Positions 17,281 through 26,827 of a stretch of DNA of 64,000 nt are shown here, one piece after another (position 1 is the stretch's first letter; each line of letters opens with the position of its first letter). The DNA comes from CBDEFX01 sp965237635 (GTDB lineage Bacteria; Chloroflexota; Dehalococcoidia; Lucifugimonadales; CAUZJF01). The stretch spans positions 496,001-560,000 of the forward strand of contig CBDEFX010000002.1 of NCBI GenBank assembly GCA_965237635.1. Direction: 5' to 3'. The notes under the pieces are model-generated. The model was given only the letters and a program-made list of their open reading frames with translations. It was not told the origin of the DNA and did no database searches. Position numbers and translations under genes: made by a program.

Positions 17281-18267
17281 GTGAGGCCAGGGATGAAGGT
17301 AGCGACAGAGAGCGAGAAGCTGCAGACGGCCCAGCTGTATGAGCATATGCTCCTGATCCGTAGGTTCGAGGAGCAGAGCGGACGCCTGTACATGCAGGGC
17401 AAGATAAGAGGCTTCCTCCACCTCTACATTGGGCAGGAGGCGATAGCCGTCGGAGCCATCTCCGCCCTCCGAGACGACGACTACGTCATCACCCACTACC
17501 GCGACCACGGTCATGCGCTGGCCAAGGGCTTGGACCCCAAGGTCGTCATGGCCGAGCTGATGGGCAAGGCCACAGGGTGCAGCGGCGGCAAAGGCGGCTC
17601 GATGCACCTCTTTGATGTCTCCAAACGCTTCATGGGAGGCTACGCCATCGTGGGAGGGCACTTGCCCATAGCTACAGGTCTGGGCCTGTCGATCAAGTAC
17701 CGGAGCGAGGACCAGGTCGTTCTGTGCTTCTTTGGCGATGGCGCCGTCAACGAGGGCGAGTTTCACGAGTCCCTGAACCTGGCCTCACTTTGGAAGGTCC
17801 CCGTCCTCTTCTTTCTCGAGAACAACCTCTATGGAATGGGCACCCACGTTGAGCGGGCACGTGCCGCGGGCAAGGACATCTACCAGGCCGCTGACGCCTA
17901 CAAGATACCGGCTGCACAGGTAGACGGCATGGACCTGGTAGCGGTAAGGGAGGCTACCGACGAAGCACTCGAACGGGTCCGCTCAGGTGAGGGGCCCGTT
18001 TTCATTGAGGCTATGACCTACCGCTTCGCCGGCCACTCCGTCGCCGACCCGACCAACTATCGAGATGCGTCGGAGGTTGACCAGTGGCGTGAAAAAGACC
18101 CCATCGAAGCCTTCAAGGCGCTCTCCCTTTCAGAAGGCATGATGGACGAAGACGAGATCACGCGGATAGACGAACAGGTGGACGCCACAATCGAAGAGGC
18201 GGTCCGTTTTGGGGAGGAGAGCGAAGATCCCAGTCCAGAATCGCTCTACGAGAACGTGTATGGGTAG
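17281..18267 (+). CDS. 2-oxoacid (pyruvate/acetoin) dehydrogenase E1 alpha subunit, set 1
   Basis: 328 aa thiamine-diphosphate enzyme subunit. ThDP/Mg motif FFGDGAVNEGEFHESLNLASLW...FFLENN, and the phosphorylation-loop-like YRFAGHSVADPTNYR. Length and GHALAKG/GKGGSMHLFD motifs fit AcoA/PdhA of Gram-positive-type complexes rather than branched-chain E1. Start is GTG 17281 or ATG 17293. Works with E1-beta 44 bp downstream. Confidence 0.93.
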   Translation: MRPGMKVATESEKLQTAQLYEHMLLIRRFEEQSGRLYMQGKIRGFLHLYIGQEAIAVGAISALRDDDYVITHYRDHGHALAKGLDPKVVMAELMGKATGCSGGKGGSMHLFDVSKRFMGGYAIVGGHLPIATGLGLSIKYRSEDQVVLCFFGDGAVNEGEFHESLNLASLWKVPVLFFLENNLYGMGTHVERARAAGKDIYQAADAYKIPAAQVDGMDLVAVREATDEALERVRSGEGPVFIEAMTYRFAGHSVADPTNYRDASEVDQWREKDPIEAFKALSLSEGMMDEDEITRIDEQVDATIEEAVRFGEESEDPSPESLYENVYG

Positions 18268-18311
18268 ACACCTGCTACTCGGTCGACGGCCGATCGATAT
18301 CGGAGCATCGC

Positions 18312-19289
18312 ATGCCTGAGATGGTGATCAGGGACGCGATCGCCCGCGGTCTGCGTGAGGCGCTTGATGGAGACGAAAAGGTAGTCCTGATGGGCGAAGA
18401 CATCGGTGCCTACTCCGGGGCGTATGCTGTGACCAGAGGCTTCTTTGAGCAGTACGGCCCCGACAGGATCAGGGATACTCCCATATCCGAGTCGGCCATC
18501 GTAGGGAGCGCGGTCGGTGCTGCCATGGACGGCCTCAGGCCCATTGTCGAGATCATGACCATCAACTTCATGCTGCTGGCCATGGACCAGGTGGTCAACC
18601 ACGCGGCCAAGCTGCGGTATATGTCCAACGGGCAGCTGAGCGTGCCCATCGTGATCAGGACGGTCACAGGGGGCGGGGGGCAGCTCGGGGCCACCCACTC
18701 GCAGAGCTTCGAGGGCTGGTTCGCGTCCGTGCCGGGCCTCAAGGTGGCGGTCCCATCAGACCCTTACGACGCACTGGGCCTTCTGCGTACGGCTATCGCG
18801 GACGACGACCCTGTTATCTATGCCGAGCACTCCCTTCTTTACAGCTCAAAGGGAGAGGTGCCCGACGACGACTACGTCGTCCCCTTCGGACAGGCCAAAG
18901 TTAAGCGCTCTGGCACCGACGTAACGATAGTCGCCTACTCCAGGATGGTCCACACGGCACTCGAGGCGGCCGAGGTCCTGTCGGACAGGGGGGTTGAGGC
19001 GGAGGTTGTCGACCTTCGCACGTTGCGGCCGCTGGATATGGAGACCGTGATAGAGTCGGTCAAGAAGACCAGCCGGGCGATTGTGGTCGAAGAGTCCTGG
19101 AGGACAGGTGGATTTGCGGCCGAGCTGGCCAGCGCTATCCAGGAGGAGGCCTTTGACTTTCTCGATGGGCCGGTTGGGCGTGTAGGTGGCGTCGAGGTCC
19201 CAGCCCCGTACGCCGGCAAGCTCGAAGCGGCGGCATTTCCGGATGCCGAGCGGGTGACGGACGCCATCAAGGATTTATTCGGCTTATAG
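18312..19289 (+). CDS. 2-oxoacid dehydrogenase E1 beta subunit, set 1
   Basis: 325 aa transketolase-like subunit: VVLMGEDIGAYSGAYAVTRGF, RIRDTPISESAIVGSAVGAAMDGLRPIVEIM, and the C-terminal transketolase domain with VEESWRTGGFAAELA. Forms the alpha2beta2 E1 with the upstream gene; decarboxylates pyruvate or acetoin and acylates the E2 lipoyl group. Confidence 0.94.
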   Translation: MPEMVIRDAIARGLREALDGDEKVVLMGEDIGAYSGAYAVTRGFFEQYGPDRIRDTPISESAIVGSAVGAAMDGLRPIVEIMTINFMLLAMDQVVNHAAKLRYMSNGQLSVPIVIRTVTGGGGQLGATHSQSFEGWFASVPGLKVAVPSDPYDALGLLRTAIADDDPVIYAEHSLLYSSKGEVPDDDYVVPFGQAKVKRSGTDVTIVAYSRMVHTALEAAEVLSDRGVEAEVVDLRTLRPLDMETVIESVKKTSRAIVVEESWRTGGFAAELASAIQEEAFDFLDGPVGRVGGVEVPAPYAGKLEAAAFPDAERVTDAIKDLFGL

Positions 19290-19336
19290 GTCTATCCCAG
19301 CCTTGCCCAAGACGCCGCCTCCAACTTGTCTCCCTG

Positions 19337-19358
19337 AGTCCCGATTCGGCATCGGGAC
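19337..19358. repeat. Palindromic GATTCGGCATC repeat between E1-beta and E2
   Basis: gtcccgattcggcatcgggac, an imperfect member of the dispersed palindrome family. The 218-bp gap 19290-19507 otherwise shows no gene. Confidence 0.65.
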
Positions 19359-19507
19359 GAAGGGTCTGGGGGCGGGTGGTCCCACGTCGAGCCAGTACGA
19401 CGGCATGACGCTTCCTGCAAGGCTAGCCTATCCGGTATAGCGGCCCATCCGGCAATCCGATATCATATATTGTTGAACGTCAGAATTCCGGAAAGAGGGG
19501 GTACACT

Positions 19508-20761
19508 CTGGCTACCGAACTAAACATGCCCCAGATGGGCTACGACATGCAGGAGGGCACAGTCGTCCGCTGGCTCAAGGACGAAGGCTCTCCGGTGGAG
19601 ACGGGCGAGGCGATCGCGGAGATAGAGACAGACAAGGCGGTCGTCGAATTTGAGTCTACGGCTGACGGCCTGCTTCGCAGGATTCTGGTCCCGGAAGGCA
19701 CGAACGTTCCGGTCGGTCAGGCCATCGCAATAGTCGGCACAGAAGACGAGGATATCCCCGAAATCGCAGCCCCTGAGCCTACGCCGGCGCCCGAGCCCGA
19801 GCAGCCGACTGACGGCGACGCCAGCATTCCGTTGCCACCCGCGCCGCAGGCCGAAGACGTGCCCGCGCCAGTCGGACAGGAGATTCGTGCCTCACCCGTC
19901 GCGCGCCGGCTGGCGGATGAGAAGGGCGTAGACCTGAGCCAGGTCAAGGGCACCGGCCCGGGCAACAGGATTACCAAAGAGGACGTCCTCTCGTACGCGG
20001 CCGACCATCCGACGCCAGATGGAGAATCAGCACCACCGCCAAAGGCCGCGGCGGCCCCCACGCCTGAATTCGCACCCGGCGAAAAGGTGCCGCTGACCCG
20101 TATGCGGCAGCAGATCGCCCGCGTTACCTCCCGCAGCAAGCAGGAAATACCCCACTACTATGTGTCGTCAGACGTCGACATGACTCAGGCCATGGAGGTG
20201 CGTCGCCAGGTGAACCAAAGCCTGGGGGAACAGGATGCACGCGTCACCGTCAACGACATGGTGATCAAGGCCTGCGTGGGCGCACTCAAGACCTACCCGA
20301 AGTTCAACGCCTCCTTCGCCGATGACGCTGTTCAGATGAACGAGACGATCAACGTCGGCGTGGCAATAGCGGAGGAGGAGGGCCTGATAGTCCCCGCCAT
20401 TATGGACTGTGGGAACAAGTCTCTCGTAGAGGTCGCCAGGGCCAGCAAAGACCTGATAGAGCGCGCCAAAAGCGGCACGCTTCGCCCCCAGGAGTACACC
20501 GGCGGGACATTCAGCATCAGCAATATGGGCATGTTCGACGTCTCATCCTTCATGGCCATTATTCTCCCGCCACAGTCAGCAATGCTCGCTATCGGCACAG
20601 TTACCAAGACGCCGGTCGTCCGAAACGACCAGGTCGCCGTCGCCGATATCATGACCGCGACCCTATCGGTCGACCACCGGGTATCCGACGGCGCCGAGGG
20701 TGCTCGGTTCCTCGTGGAAGTCAAGTGCTTCCTCGAAAACCCCGCGAGCCTGCTTCTCTAA
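19508..20761 (+). CDS. Dihydrolipoamide acyltransferase (E2), set 1
   Basis: About 417 aa. Lipoyl domain with the modified Lys in EIETDKAVVEF, Pro/Ala/Glu linker, E3-binding domain ASPVARRLADEKGVDLSQVKGTGPGNRITKEDV, then catalytic domain with the active-site H-x-x-x-D-G as DHRVSDGAEGA. The first ATG in frame (19526) would lose the conserved residues before MPQMGYDMQEG. A CTG at 19508, after a GAGGGGG site, gives the usual ATEL start, so a rare CTG start is proposed. Confidence 0.9.
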   Translation: MATELNMPQMGYDMQEGTVVRWLKDEGSPVETGEAIAEIETDKAVVEFESTADGLLRRILVPEGTNVPVGQAIAIVGTEDEDIPEIAAPEPTPAPEPEQPTDGDASIPLPPAPQAEDVPAPVGQEIRASPVARRLADEKGVDLSQVKGTGPGNRITKEDVLSYAADHPTPDGESAPPPKAAAAPTPEFAPGEKVPLTRMRQQIARVTSRSKQEIPHYYVSSDVDMTQAMEVRRQVNQSLGEQDARVTVNDMVIKACVGALKTYPKFNASFADDAVQMNETINVGVAIAEEEGLIVPAIMDCGNKSLVEVARASKDLIERAKSGTLRPQEYTGGTFSISNMGMFDVSSFMAIILPPQSAMLAIGTVTKTPVVRNDQVAVADIMTATLSVDHRVSDGAEGARFLVEVKCFLENPASLLL

Positions 20762-20789
20762 CGTTGGCAACTGGCGGCTGAACGTAGTG

Positions 20790-21152
20790 CCGACCGTAAG
20801 AAGCAAGAACGTCGACTCCTGGATCTCTGAGCACGATCCCGCCCTACGACAGATATGTGAAGTCCTCCGAAACATCATTCTCGATTCCGGCCCCGAGCTC
20901 AGGGAGTCGGTCAAGTGGGGCAACCCCATATACGAGAGAAACGGCAGGATATTCTACCTCTCCGCCACCGAATAGTACGCGACGCTCGGCTTCTTCAATG
21001 GGGCCGGCCTTACGGACCGAGATGGGCGTATCGAAGGGACGGGCAAGAGCATGCGCCACGTAAAGGTCAGAGCGCTCGAGGACGTCGACAACGAGCGGTT
21101 CGCGGCTTGGGCCCGCGAGGCGATTGCCTTGGACACTCGGCAGGCGAGCTAA
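20790..21152 (+). pseudogene. DUF1801 (YdhG-like) protein with internal amber codon
   Basis: One frame from GTG 20790 to TAA 21150-21152 gives a DUF1801 domain (ALRQICEVLRNIILDSGPELRESVKWGNPIYERNGRIFYL ... ATLGFFNGAGLTDRDGRIEGTGKSMRHVKVR) broken by one TAG at 20973-20975 between SATE and YATLGFF. The usual residue there could be Gln (CAG). TAG is an ordinary stop elsewhere here (for example lpd), so this is a nonsense mutation rather than recoding. Confidence 0.8.
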
Positions 21153-21156
21153 CGAC

Positions 21157-21948
21157 ATGACCGCCACCTTAGACCTGAACGCCTGCTGTTCGATCTCCTA
21201 TGGACACCCTGCCGCCCGGTGGCTGCTCGGTCAATCATTTCACCCCGGCGGGCTTAGGCTTACCAGCGGACTCGCCCATCTCATGGGCATACAGCCGAGC
21301 TCCGAGGTCCTGGATGCGGGCTCCGGTCGCGGCGCAAGCGCCGTGCACCTCGCACAGACAGTAGGGTGCCGGGTGACCGGCGTGACTCTGGAGGCGGAGG
21401 GAGTGACGGCCGGATACGAGCTCGCGAAGGGCCGCGGTCTCGAAGATCGTGTGGATTTTGTCCGGGGAGACATACAGCAAGTGGAGCTGCAGGACGAGTC
21501 CTTCGACTTCGTGCTCATGGAATGCGTGCTCTCTATTCTCGACCGAAAAGGGCCTACGCTCAGTCGTCTCCGTGGCATGCTCAAGCCGGGAGGGCGCGTC
21601 GGCCTGTCCGACGTAACGGTGGCCGGACGGTTGCCGCCGGAACTAGACGGGGTGCTGGCCGCCGTCGGCTGCATCGGCGGGGCGCTGTCGTTAGGCGACC
21701 ATCGGGCGCTGCTCGAGGAACAGGGGTTCTCGGTGGAGCACACCGAGGAACGTGAGGATGCGCTCTCAACGTTCCTGCGAGATATCGGCCGCAAGCTGCT
21801 CATGGCCAAGGTCGCCCGTAAGCTCGGCATGCTTGCGATTGGCGAAAGTGCGCTCGCCGAGGGCGAGAGGATCCTCGCCTTAGCCAGAGAACAAATGTAT
21901 AACAACGTGCTCGGCTACGGGCTCGTGGTGGCCCGCAAGACCGGATGA
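21157..21948 (+). CDS. SAM-dependent methyltransferase
   Basis: 263 aa class I methyltransferase. Motif I VLDAGSGRGASAVHLAQ, motif II around VTGVTLEAEGVTAG, DFVRGDIQQVELQDESFDFVLMECVLS, and LKPGGRVGLSDV. The N-terminal YGHPAARWLLGQSFHPGG and overall form resemble the arsenite/sterol methyltransferase branch, but no conserved arsenic-binding Cys set is evident, so the substrate is unknown. ATG is five bases after the broken DUF1801 stop. Confidence 0.85.
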   Translation: MTATLDLNACCSISYGHPAARWLLGQSFHPGGLRLTSGLAHLMGIQPSSEVLDAGSGRGASAVHLAQTVGCRVTGVTLEAEGVTAGYELAKGRGLEDRVDFVRGDIQQVELQDESFDFVLMECVLSILDRKGPTLSRLRGMLKPGGRVGLSDVTVAGRLPPELDGVLAAVGCIGGALSLGDHRALLEEQGFSVEHTEEREDALSTFLRDIGRKLLMAKVARKLGMLAIGESALAEGERILALAREQMYNNVLGYGLVVARKTG

Positions 21949-22079
21949 AGCCTCCGACTGAGTCGGTACGTCGTTCCTAGGCCGTCGTCTGCTCCCCGAC
22001 GCAATACCACGACCGGCCAACGGTTGTAGGGGCGCGTGGCGTGCTCCCACGCCCGGTAGTTGGGACACCGAGACTGTGT

Positions 22080-22085
22080 TATAAT
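22080..22085 (+). promoter_or_regulatory. Consensus -10 (TATAAT) before the second dehydrogenase set
   Basis: A perfect TATAAT lies 65 bp before the E1-alpha start. The -35 is weak (gtagtt at 18-bp spacing or ttggga at 14). Confidence 0.5.
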
Positions 22086-22150
22086 CCAGCGAGCCCGTGC
22101 CCTGGGCTTTCCCGACTGAACGCCGACCCAACTGCTCACCGGAGGCTACC

Positions 22151-23134
22151 GTGGCGACAACGACGGCGACCCTCGATAAAAAGACCCTTCTCGGGATGTA
22201 CGAGACCATGATGACCATCCGCCGGTTCGAGGAGCAGTCCAGGCGGGACGCGGATGCCGGGAAGCTGCGTGGCCTCCACTCTTCCATCGGCCAGGAGGCC
22301 GTCCCCACGGGCATCTGCGCCCACCTGAGGGACGACGACTACGTCCTGGGTACCCACAGGAGTCATCACCACTGCATCGCCAAGGGCGTGGACCTGAATG
22401 AGATGATGGCTGAGCTTCTTGGCAAGGTCACTGGGACCAACAAAGGCAAGGGCGGCACGATGCACATCGCCGACATCAACAAGGGTATGCTCGGCGCCAA
22501 CGGCATTGTAGGCTCCAACATACCGGTGGCCACGGGCGCAGCCCTCAGCGCCAAGATTCAGGGCAAAGACGGTGTGACCGTGGTCTTCTTTGGCGACGGC
22601 GCCCACGCTCAGGGCCAGCTACACGAGTCTATGAATCTGGCCAGCATCTGGACACTCCCGGTCGTGTTTGTCTGCGAAAACAACCGTTACGCCGAGTCCA
22701 CGCCCTTCGAGTACTCGGTGGCCGGCGGGTCGATCGCGAAGCGGGCGGCGGGATACGGCCTCCCAGGCGTCACCGTCGACGGCCAGTCGGCGCTTGACAT
22801 GTACGAAGTAGGCGGTGAGGCGGTTGCCCGTGCACGGGCCGGCGAGGGGGCGACGCTGATCGAGGCCCAGACGTATCGGTACATGGGACACTTCGGCGCT
22901 GACAATCCGCTGCTCTACCGTACAAAGGAAGAAGAGGAGTACTACCGCGCCAGGGACTGCATCGACCGCCTGCGGCTCTACATCATCGAGCACGGTGTCG
23001 CTGGAGAGGAAGACGTCCAGGTGCTTGACGAGAAGGCCACAGAAGCCGTGGCCGCCGCGTCCAAGTTTGCCGACGAAAGCCCACTCCCGGAGCCGGAAGA
23101 CCTTTTTGAGGACGTCTACGTCTCCTACCCATAG
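22151..23134 (+). CDS. 2-oxoacid (pyruvate/acetoin) dehydrogenase E1 alpha subunit, set 2
   Basis: 327 aa from a GTG after CCGGAGG. ThDP motif FFGDGAHAQGQLHESMNLASIW...FVCENN and RRFEEQSRRD, HRSHHHCIAKG, KGKGGTMHIAD as in AcoA-type E1. Clearly paralogous to the set 1 protein but well diverged, so the two complexes probably differ in substrate (pyruvate versus acetoin or a related oxoacid). Confidence 0.92.
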   Translation: MATTTATLDKKTLLGMYETMMTIRRFEEQSRRDADAGKLRGLHSSIGQEAVPTGICAHLRDDDYVLGTHRSHHHCIAKGVDLNEMMAELLGKVTGTNKGKGGTMHIADINKGMLGANGIVGSNIPVATGAALSAKIQGKDGVTVVFFGDGAHAQGQLHESMNLASIWTLPVVFVCENNRYAESTPFEYSVAGGSIAKRAAGYGLPGVTVDGQSALDMYEVGGEAVARARAGEGATLIEAQTYRYMGHFGADNPLLYRTKEEEEYYRARDCIDRLRLYIIEHGVAGEEDVQVLDEKATEAVAAASKFADESPLPEPEDLFEDVYVSYP

Positions 23135-23268
23135 ACGCGGTCTACCAGGACCTGACCTCCTTACATCGCTGCGGGATTAACAGACCGACACCATTTGCTA
23201 CTAGGCCCACTAGGCGGGCCACCGATAATGGAACCCCGATCGCACGGCTCGGATATTGGAGGATTGAC

Positions 23269-24318
23269 ATGGCGCAGGCGGTAAGGAGGTTGACGTACGT
23301 TCAGGCCGTCAACGAGGCTTTCCATCAAGAGATGGAACGGGACCCCGCCATCTTTGTTATGGGAGAAGACGTCGCGGGAGCGCCGGGCCGGCCAGACTTT
23401 GAAGACGCCTGGGGTGGGGTCTTAAAGCTGACCAAGGGTCTGATCGGGAGGTTCGGGCCGGAGCGCGTCCGCGACACTCCTATCTCCGAGGCTGGATTTA
23501 TTGGGGCCGGTGTTGGCGCGGCGGCAACAGGAATGCGGCCGATCGTGGACCTGATGTTCGTCGGCTTCATGGGCGTGTGTGGCGATCAGATCTTGAACAA
23601 CGCCGCTAAGATGCACTATATGTTCGGGGGCAAGGTAAAGCTCCCGCTCGTCATCACGACGGCCATCGGTTCAGGCCACGCCTCCGCAGCCCAACACTCT
23701 GAGACAAACTACTCCGTGTTCACCCACTTTCCCGGGCTGAAGTGTGTTGTCCCGTCCGACCCGTATACCGCGAAGGGCCTGTTCACCGCCGCCATCCGAG
23801 ACGACGATCCCGTGATGGTCTTCAACCACCTGATGCTGTTGGGTCGTAGCGCGGCAAGCCCCACCATAGTGGACACCGGAGGAGCCCACGTACCTGAGGA
23901 ACCGTACGTCGTGCCGATCGGCAAAGCGAACGTCGCCAGAGAGGGTACGGATGTAACGCTTCTCGGCATTGGACGCACGACCGGTGTGTGTCTTGAGGCG
24001 GCCGAAGCGCTGGACAGCCAGGGGTTTTCGGCTGAGGTCGTGGACCTCCTGTCCCTTTCGCCGATGGACGAAGAGGCCATCCTTACTTCGGTGAAGAAGA
24101 CCCGGAAGATCGTCATTGTCGACGACGACTATCCTCGGTGCAGTATCGCCACCGACATATCTGCGTTGGTGGCTGAGCAGGCCTTCGACTATCTCGACGC
24201 CCCGCCGAGTCGAGTGACCGCCCCTCATACGTCGGTGCCGTACAGCCGGGCCCTCGAGCCGCTATACGCGCCTACGAAGGAGAAGGTGGTCGACGCGGCG
24301 ATGTCCGTCCTCGAATAG
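23269..24318 (+). CDS. 2-oxoacid dehydrogenase E1 beta subunit, set 2
   Basis: 349 aa: VMGEDVAGAPGRPDFEDAWGGVLKLTKGL, RVRDTPISEAGFIGAGVGAAATGMRPIVDLMF and C-terminal IVDDDYPRCSIATDISAL. Longer than set 1 by an insertion around SAASPTIVDTGGAHVPEEP. Partner of the upstream E1-alpha; 10 bp before E2. Confidence 0.93.
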   Translation: MAQAVRRLTYVQAVNEAFHQEMERDPAIFVMGEDVAGAPGRPDFEDAWGGVLKLTKGLIGRFGPERVRDTPISEAGFIGAGVGAAATGMRPIVDLMFVGFMGVCGDQILNNAAKMHYMFGGKVKLPLVITTAIGSGHASAAQHSETNYSVFTHFPGLKCVVPSDPYTAKGLFTAAIRDDDPVMVFNHLMLLGRSAASPTIVDTGGAHVPEEPYVVPIGKANVAREGTDVTLLGIGRTTGVCLEAAEALDSQGFSAEVVDLLSLSPMDEEAILTSVKKTRKIVIVDDDYPRCSIATDISALVAEQAFDYLDAPPSRVTAPHTSVPYSRALEPLYAPTKEKVVDAAMSVLE

Positions 24319-24328
24319 GAGGCATTCG

Positions 24329-25507
24329 GTGGCAGTCCCGATCGTAATGCCGAAGCTCGGCATGGTCATGTCCGAAGGGACCGTAACCAAGTGGACCAAG
24401 TCCGCCGGCGACGCCGTCGCCCAGGGCGAGATCATCGCCGAGATCGAGACTGAGAAGATCAACTACGACCTCGAGGCGACGGACGGTGGCTTCTTCCATC
24501 CGGTAGTCGACGAAGGCTCAGTCGTCCCCGTGGATGGGCTGCTCGCCTACGTGCTGGCCGAGGGCGAGTCGGCACCGGCGGTCGCGCCAGAACCCACGCC
24601 GCCTGTCGCAGCCTCTGAAGCCCCGGCCCGACGCGCTCCATCGACGCCACGACCTACTGGAACAGAGGTCCGCTCTACTCCTGGAGCCAGGCGGCTGGCG
24701 GCGAAGCTCGAGGTGGATATCACCGACGTCACGCCTACAGGGCCCGGCGGCAGGGTTGTGGAGGACGACGTTCGGGCATTGGCTGAGCAGACGACTGGGC
24801 CCGCAGTTCCGACGTTGGCCCCCGGAATGCCCCAGCCGTCGCAGACTGTCCCGTTGGAGGGTATTCGCAAGACTATAGCCGACCACATGCGAGGCAGCAT
24901 CGCCGGTACGGCACAGCTCTCCTTTTTCCTTGAGCTGGACGTGACCGATGCGCAGCGACTCAGAAGAGAGGCCTCCCGTGGTGACGGCGCAACGGTCTCT
25001 CTGGCTCACGTCCTCATAAAGGCCTGCGCAGAGACCCTGAAACGCCATCCGGAGCATAATACGGTGCTGTCGGACGGCAACATCCTCTACTTCGATGAGA
25101 TCAACATCGGCTTCGCGGTTGCCTTGAGCGAAGGCCTCATAGTCCCCGTTCTAAAGCAGGTCGATGGCAAGAGCATCCAGGAGATCGCGGGGAAGATGGA
25201 TGAGCTGGCCGACAAAGCCGGAAAAGGGAAACTGTCAACCGACGACGTGTCCGGCGGCACATTCACGATTAGCGTTCTCGGTAGCGTCGACGGGTTTACG
25301 CCGGTCCTCAATGCCAGACAGGATGCCATCCTGGGTGTCGGTCGGTCGGTTGAAAAGCCCGTTGTGAGGAAGGGCGAGGTGGTCGTGCGTGAGATGCTGA
25401 CCATAAGCCTGACCGTCGACCACCAGGTCATAGACGGCGCCGTCGCGGCGAGCTTTCTGCGGCGTCTGCAGCAGGCCGTCGAGCGCCCGGCCCCTTTGTT
25501 CAAGTAA
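24329..25507 (+). CDS. Dihydrolipoamide acyltransferase (E2), set 2
   Basis: 392 aa from GTG 24329 behind AGGAGG. Lipoyl domain with Lys in EIETEKINYDLEA, short Pro/Ala linker, E3-binding domain TPGARRLAAKLEVDITDVTPTGPGGRVVEDDV, catalytic domain ending TVDHQVIDGAVAASFL (H-x-x-x-D-G). Completes a second E1/E2 module lacking its own E3. Confidence 0.93.
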   Translation: MAVPIVMPKLGMVMSEGTVTKWTKSAGDAVAQGEIIAEIETEKINYDLEATDGGFFHPVVDEGSVVPVDGLLAYVLAEGESAPAVAPEPTPPVAASEAPARRAPSTPRPTGTEVRSTPGARRLAAKLEVDITDVTPTGPGGRVVEDDVRALAEQTTGPAVPTLAPGMPQPSQTVPLEGIRKTIADHMRGSIAGTAQLSFFLELDVTDAQRLRREASRGDGATVSLAHVLIKACAETLKRHPEHNTVLSDGNILYFDEINIGFAVALSEGLIVPVLKQVDGKSIQEIAGKMDELADKAGKGKLSTDDVSGGTFTISVLGSVDGFTPVLNARQDAILGVGRSVEKPVVRKGEVVVREMLTISLTVDHQVIDGAVAASFLRRLQQAVERPAPLFK

Positions 25508-25849
25508 GCTCCAAGCCGTCCGCTCTCGCGCCGCACCGAGTCCGAACCCCTCGCTTTCGCGCGTTCGCGCGAGTCGACACCTTACTCGCCGCCATCCGAC
25601 GCGTCGGCGTTATTCCGCAGCAATGGCACCGCGCCAGACGTAGCGACCACCTCGACTTGCACATCGGTCGGCTGACCTTCGCACGATAACGCGCTCGGCC
25701 GACCATCGTTAGATTGTTCACATCTCATGGGGTCACAATATCTGAACATTGTCAGATCGCCTCTTGGCGATAATGGGAATGGACGAAGGGGTTTCAGCAC
25801 CCTTCCAGGAGTTGGCGAGCAAACGGCGAGGACAGAACGAGGAGATGCG
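25508..25849. other. Intergenic region with a possible truncated small ORF
   Basis: No convincing gene. A palindrome ctgaacattgtcag (about 25741-25755) precedes a gataat -10-like box and a 26-codon frame (about 25774-25852) that stops at the IS1380 junction. It could be a small ORF or the start of a gene lost at the insertion. Confidence 0.35.
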
Positions 25850-25974
25850 TTAGCCCGAATCCACCGAAGGAGGGCGTCGGGTTAGCGTCCTGAGGCGGCA
25901 AGAAGGTGCTCCTGTGCTTCTGGGATAATGGTTTTGTAGCAAAAAAACGGCCCCGGAAAAGGAGCACCCAGTAG

Positions 25975-26827
25975 ATGCTGCCACGCAACCACCCCGACCG
26001 GATCCAAATCACCTTCGACGACCGCCGCTTGGTGGCCAATGCCGGGCTGCTCCTTCCGGCCACCCTGGCGCGGTACCTCGGCCTGCCCGAACTCGTCCGG
26101 CAGCGCCTCGACCTGGGCGATGCCCCGGGGCGGGCGAACACGAGCGACAAGATGATGACGCTGGTGGCGTCTGCGCTGGCTGGGGGCGACTGCATTGACG
26201 ACGCCGATGTGTTGCGCACCGGGGGGACGGCCTGCACCCTGGGCGGCACGGTCAAGGCGCCATCCACCCTGGGCACCTTCCTGCGCAGCTTCCGGCGGGG
26301 CCACGTCCGTCAACTCGACCGGGTGAGCCGCGAGTTGCTGGCCCGGGCTTGGCAGGCCGGGGCGGGACCCGGCGACGGGCCCCTGACCATTGACCTGGAC
26401 TCCACCATCTGCGAGACCTACGGACTGGCCAAGGAGGGCGCCCGCCACCACGGCTATACCGGCAAGCGGGGCTACCACCCGCTGCCGGCCATCGCCGCCG
26501 GCACCGGAGACGTGCTGATGTCCCGGCTGCGCGAGGGCCGGGCCAACACCGCCCGCGGCGCCGCCCACTTCCTGCGGGAGACGGTGGGACGGGTGCGCTA
26601 CGCCGGGGCCGACGGACGACTCACGCTACGGGCCGACAGCGGGTTCTACACTCATGGCGTGGTATCCGTCTGCCGCAAGATGGATGTCCGCTTCTCCATC
26701 ACCATCCGCCAGCACAAAAGCCTGCACAATCTCATCGAGGCGATACCCGAAGATGCCTGGACGCCGATTCCTTACTGGATGGACGGTGCCGCCGATGTGG
26801 CCGAGACCACCTGCACCCCCTTCCAGG
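25975..26827 (+). pseudogene. IS1380 transposase A, N-terminal part
   Basis: First 284 codons of the 441-aa IS1380 DDE transposase (PRNHPDRIQITFDDRRLVANAGLLL...; first catalytic region LTIDLDSTICETYG). The gene stops being transposase at the IS481 insertion. The 3' part resumes at 28111. Confidence 0.92.

Noticed and set aside
25882..26568. Antisense frames of about 230 aa within all IS1380 copies
   Set aside because: They repeat with every copy only because the transposase does; Gly/Gln/Pro-rich shadow products without a start site.
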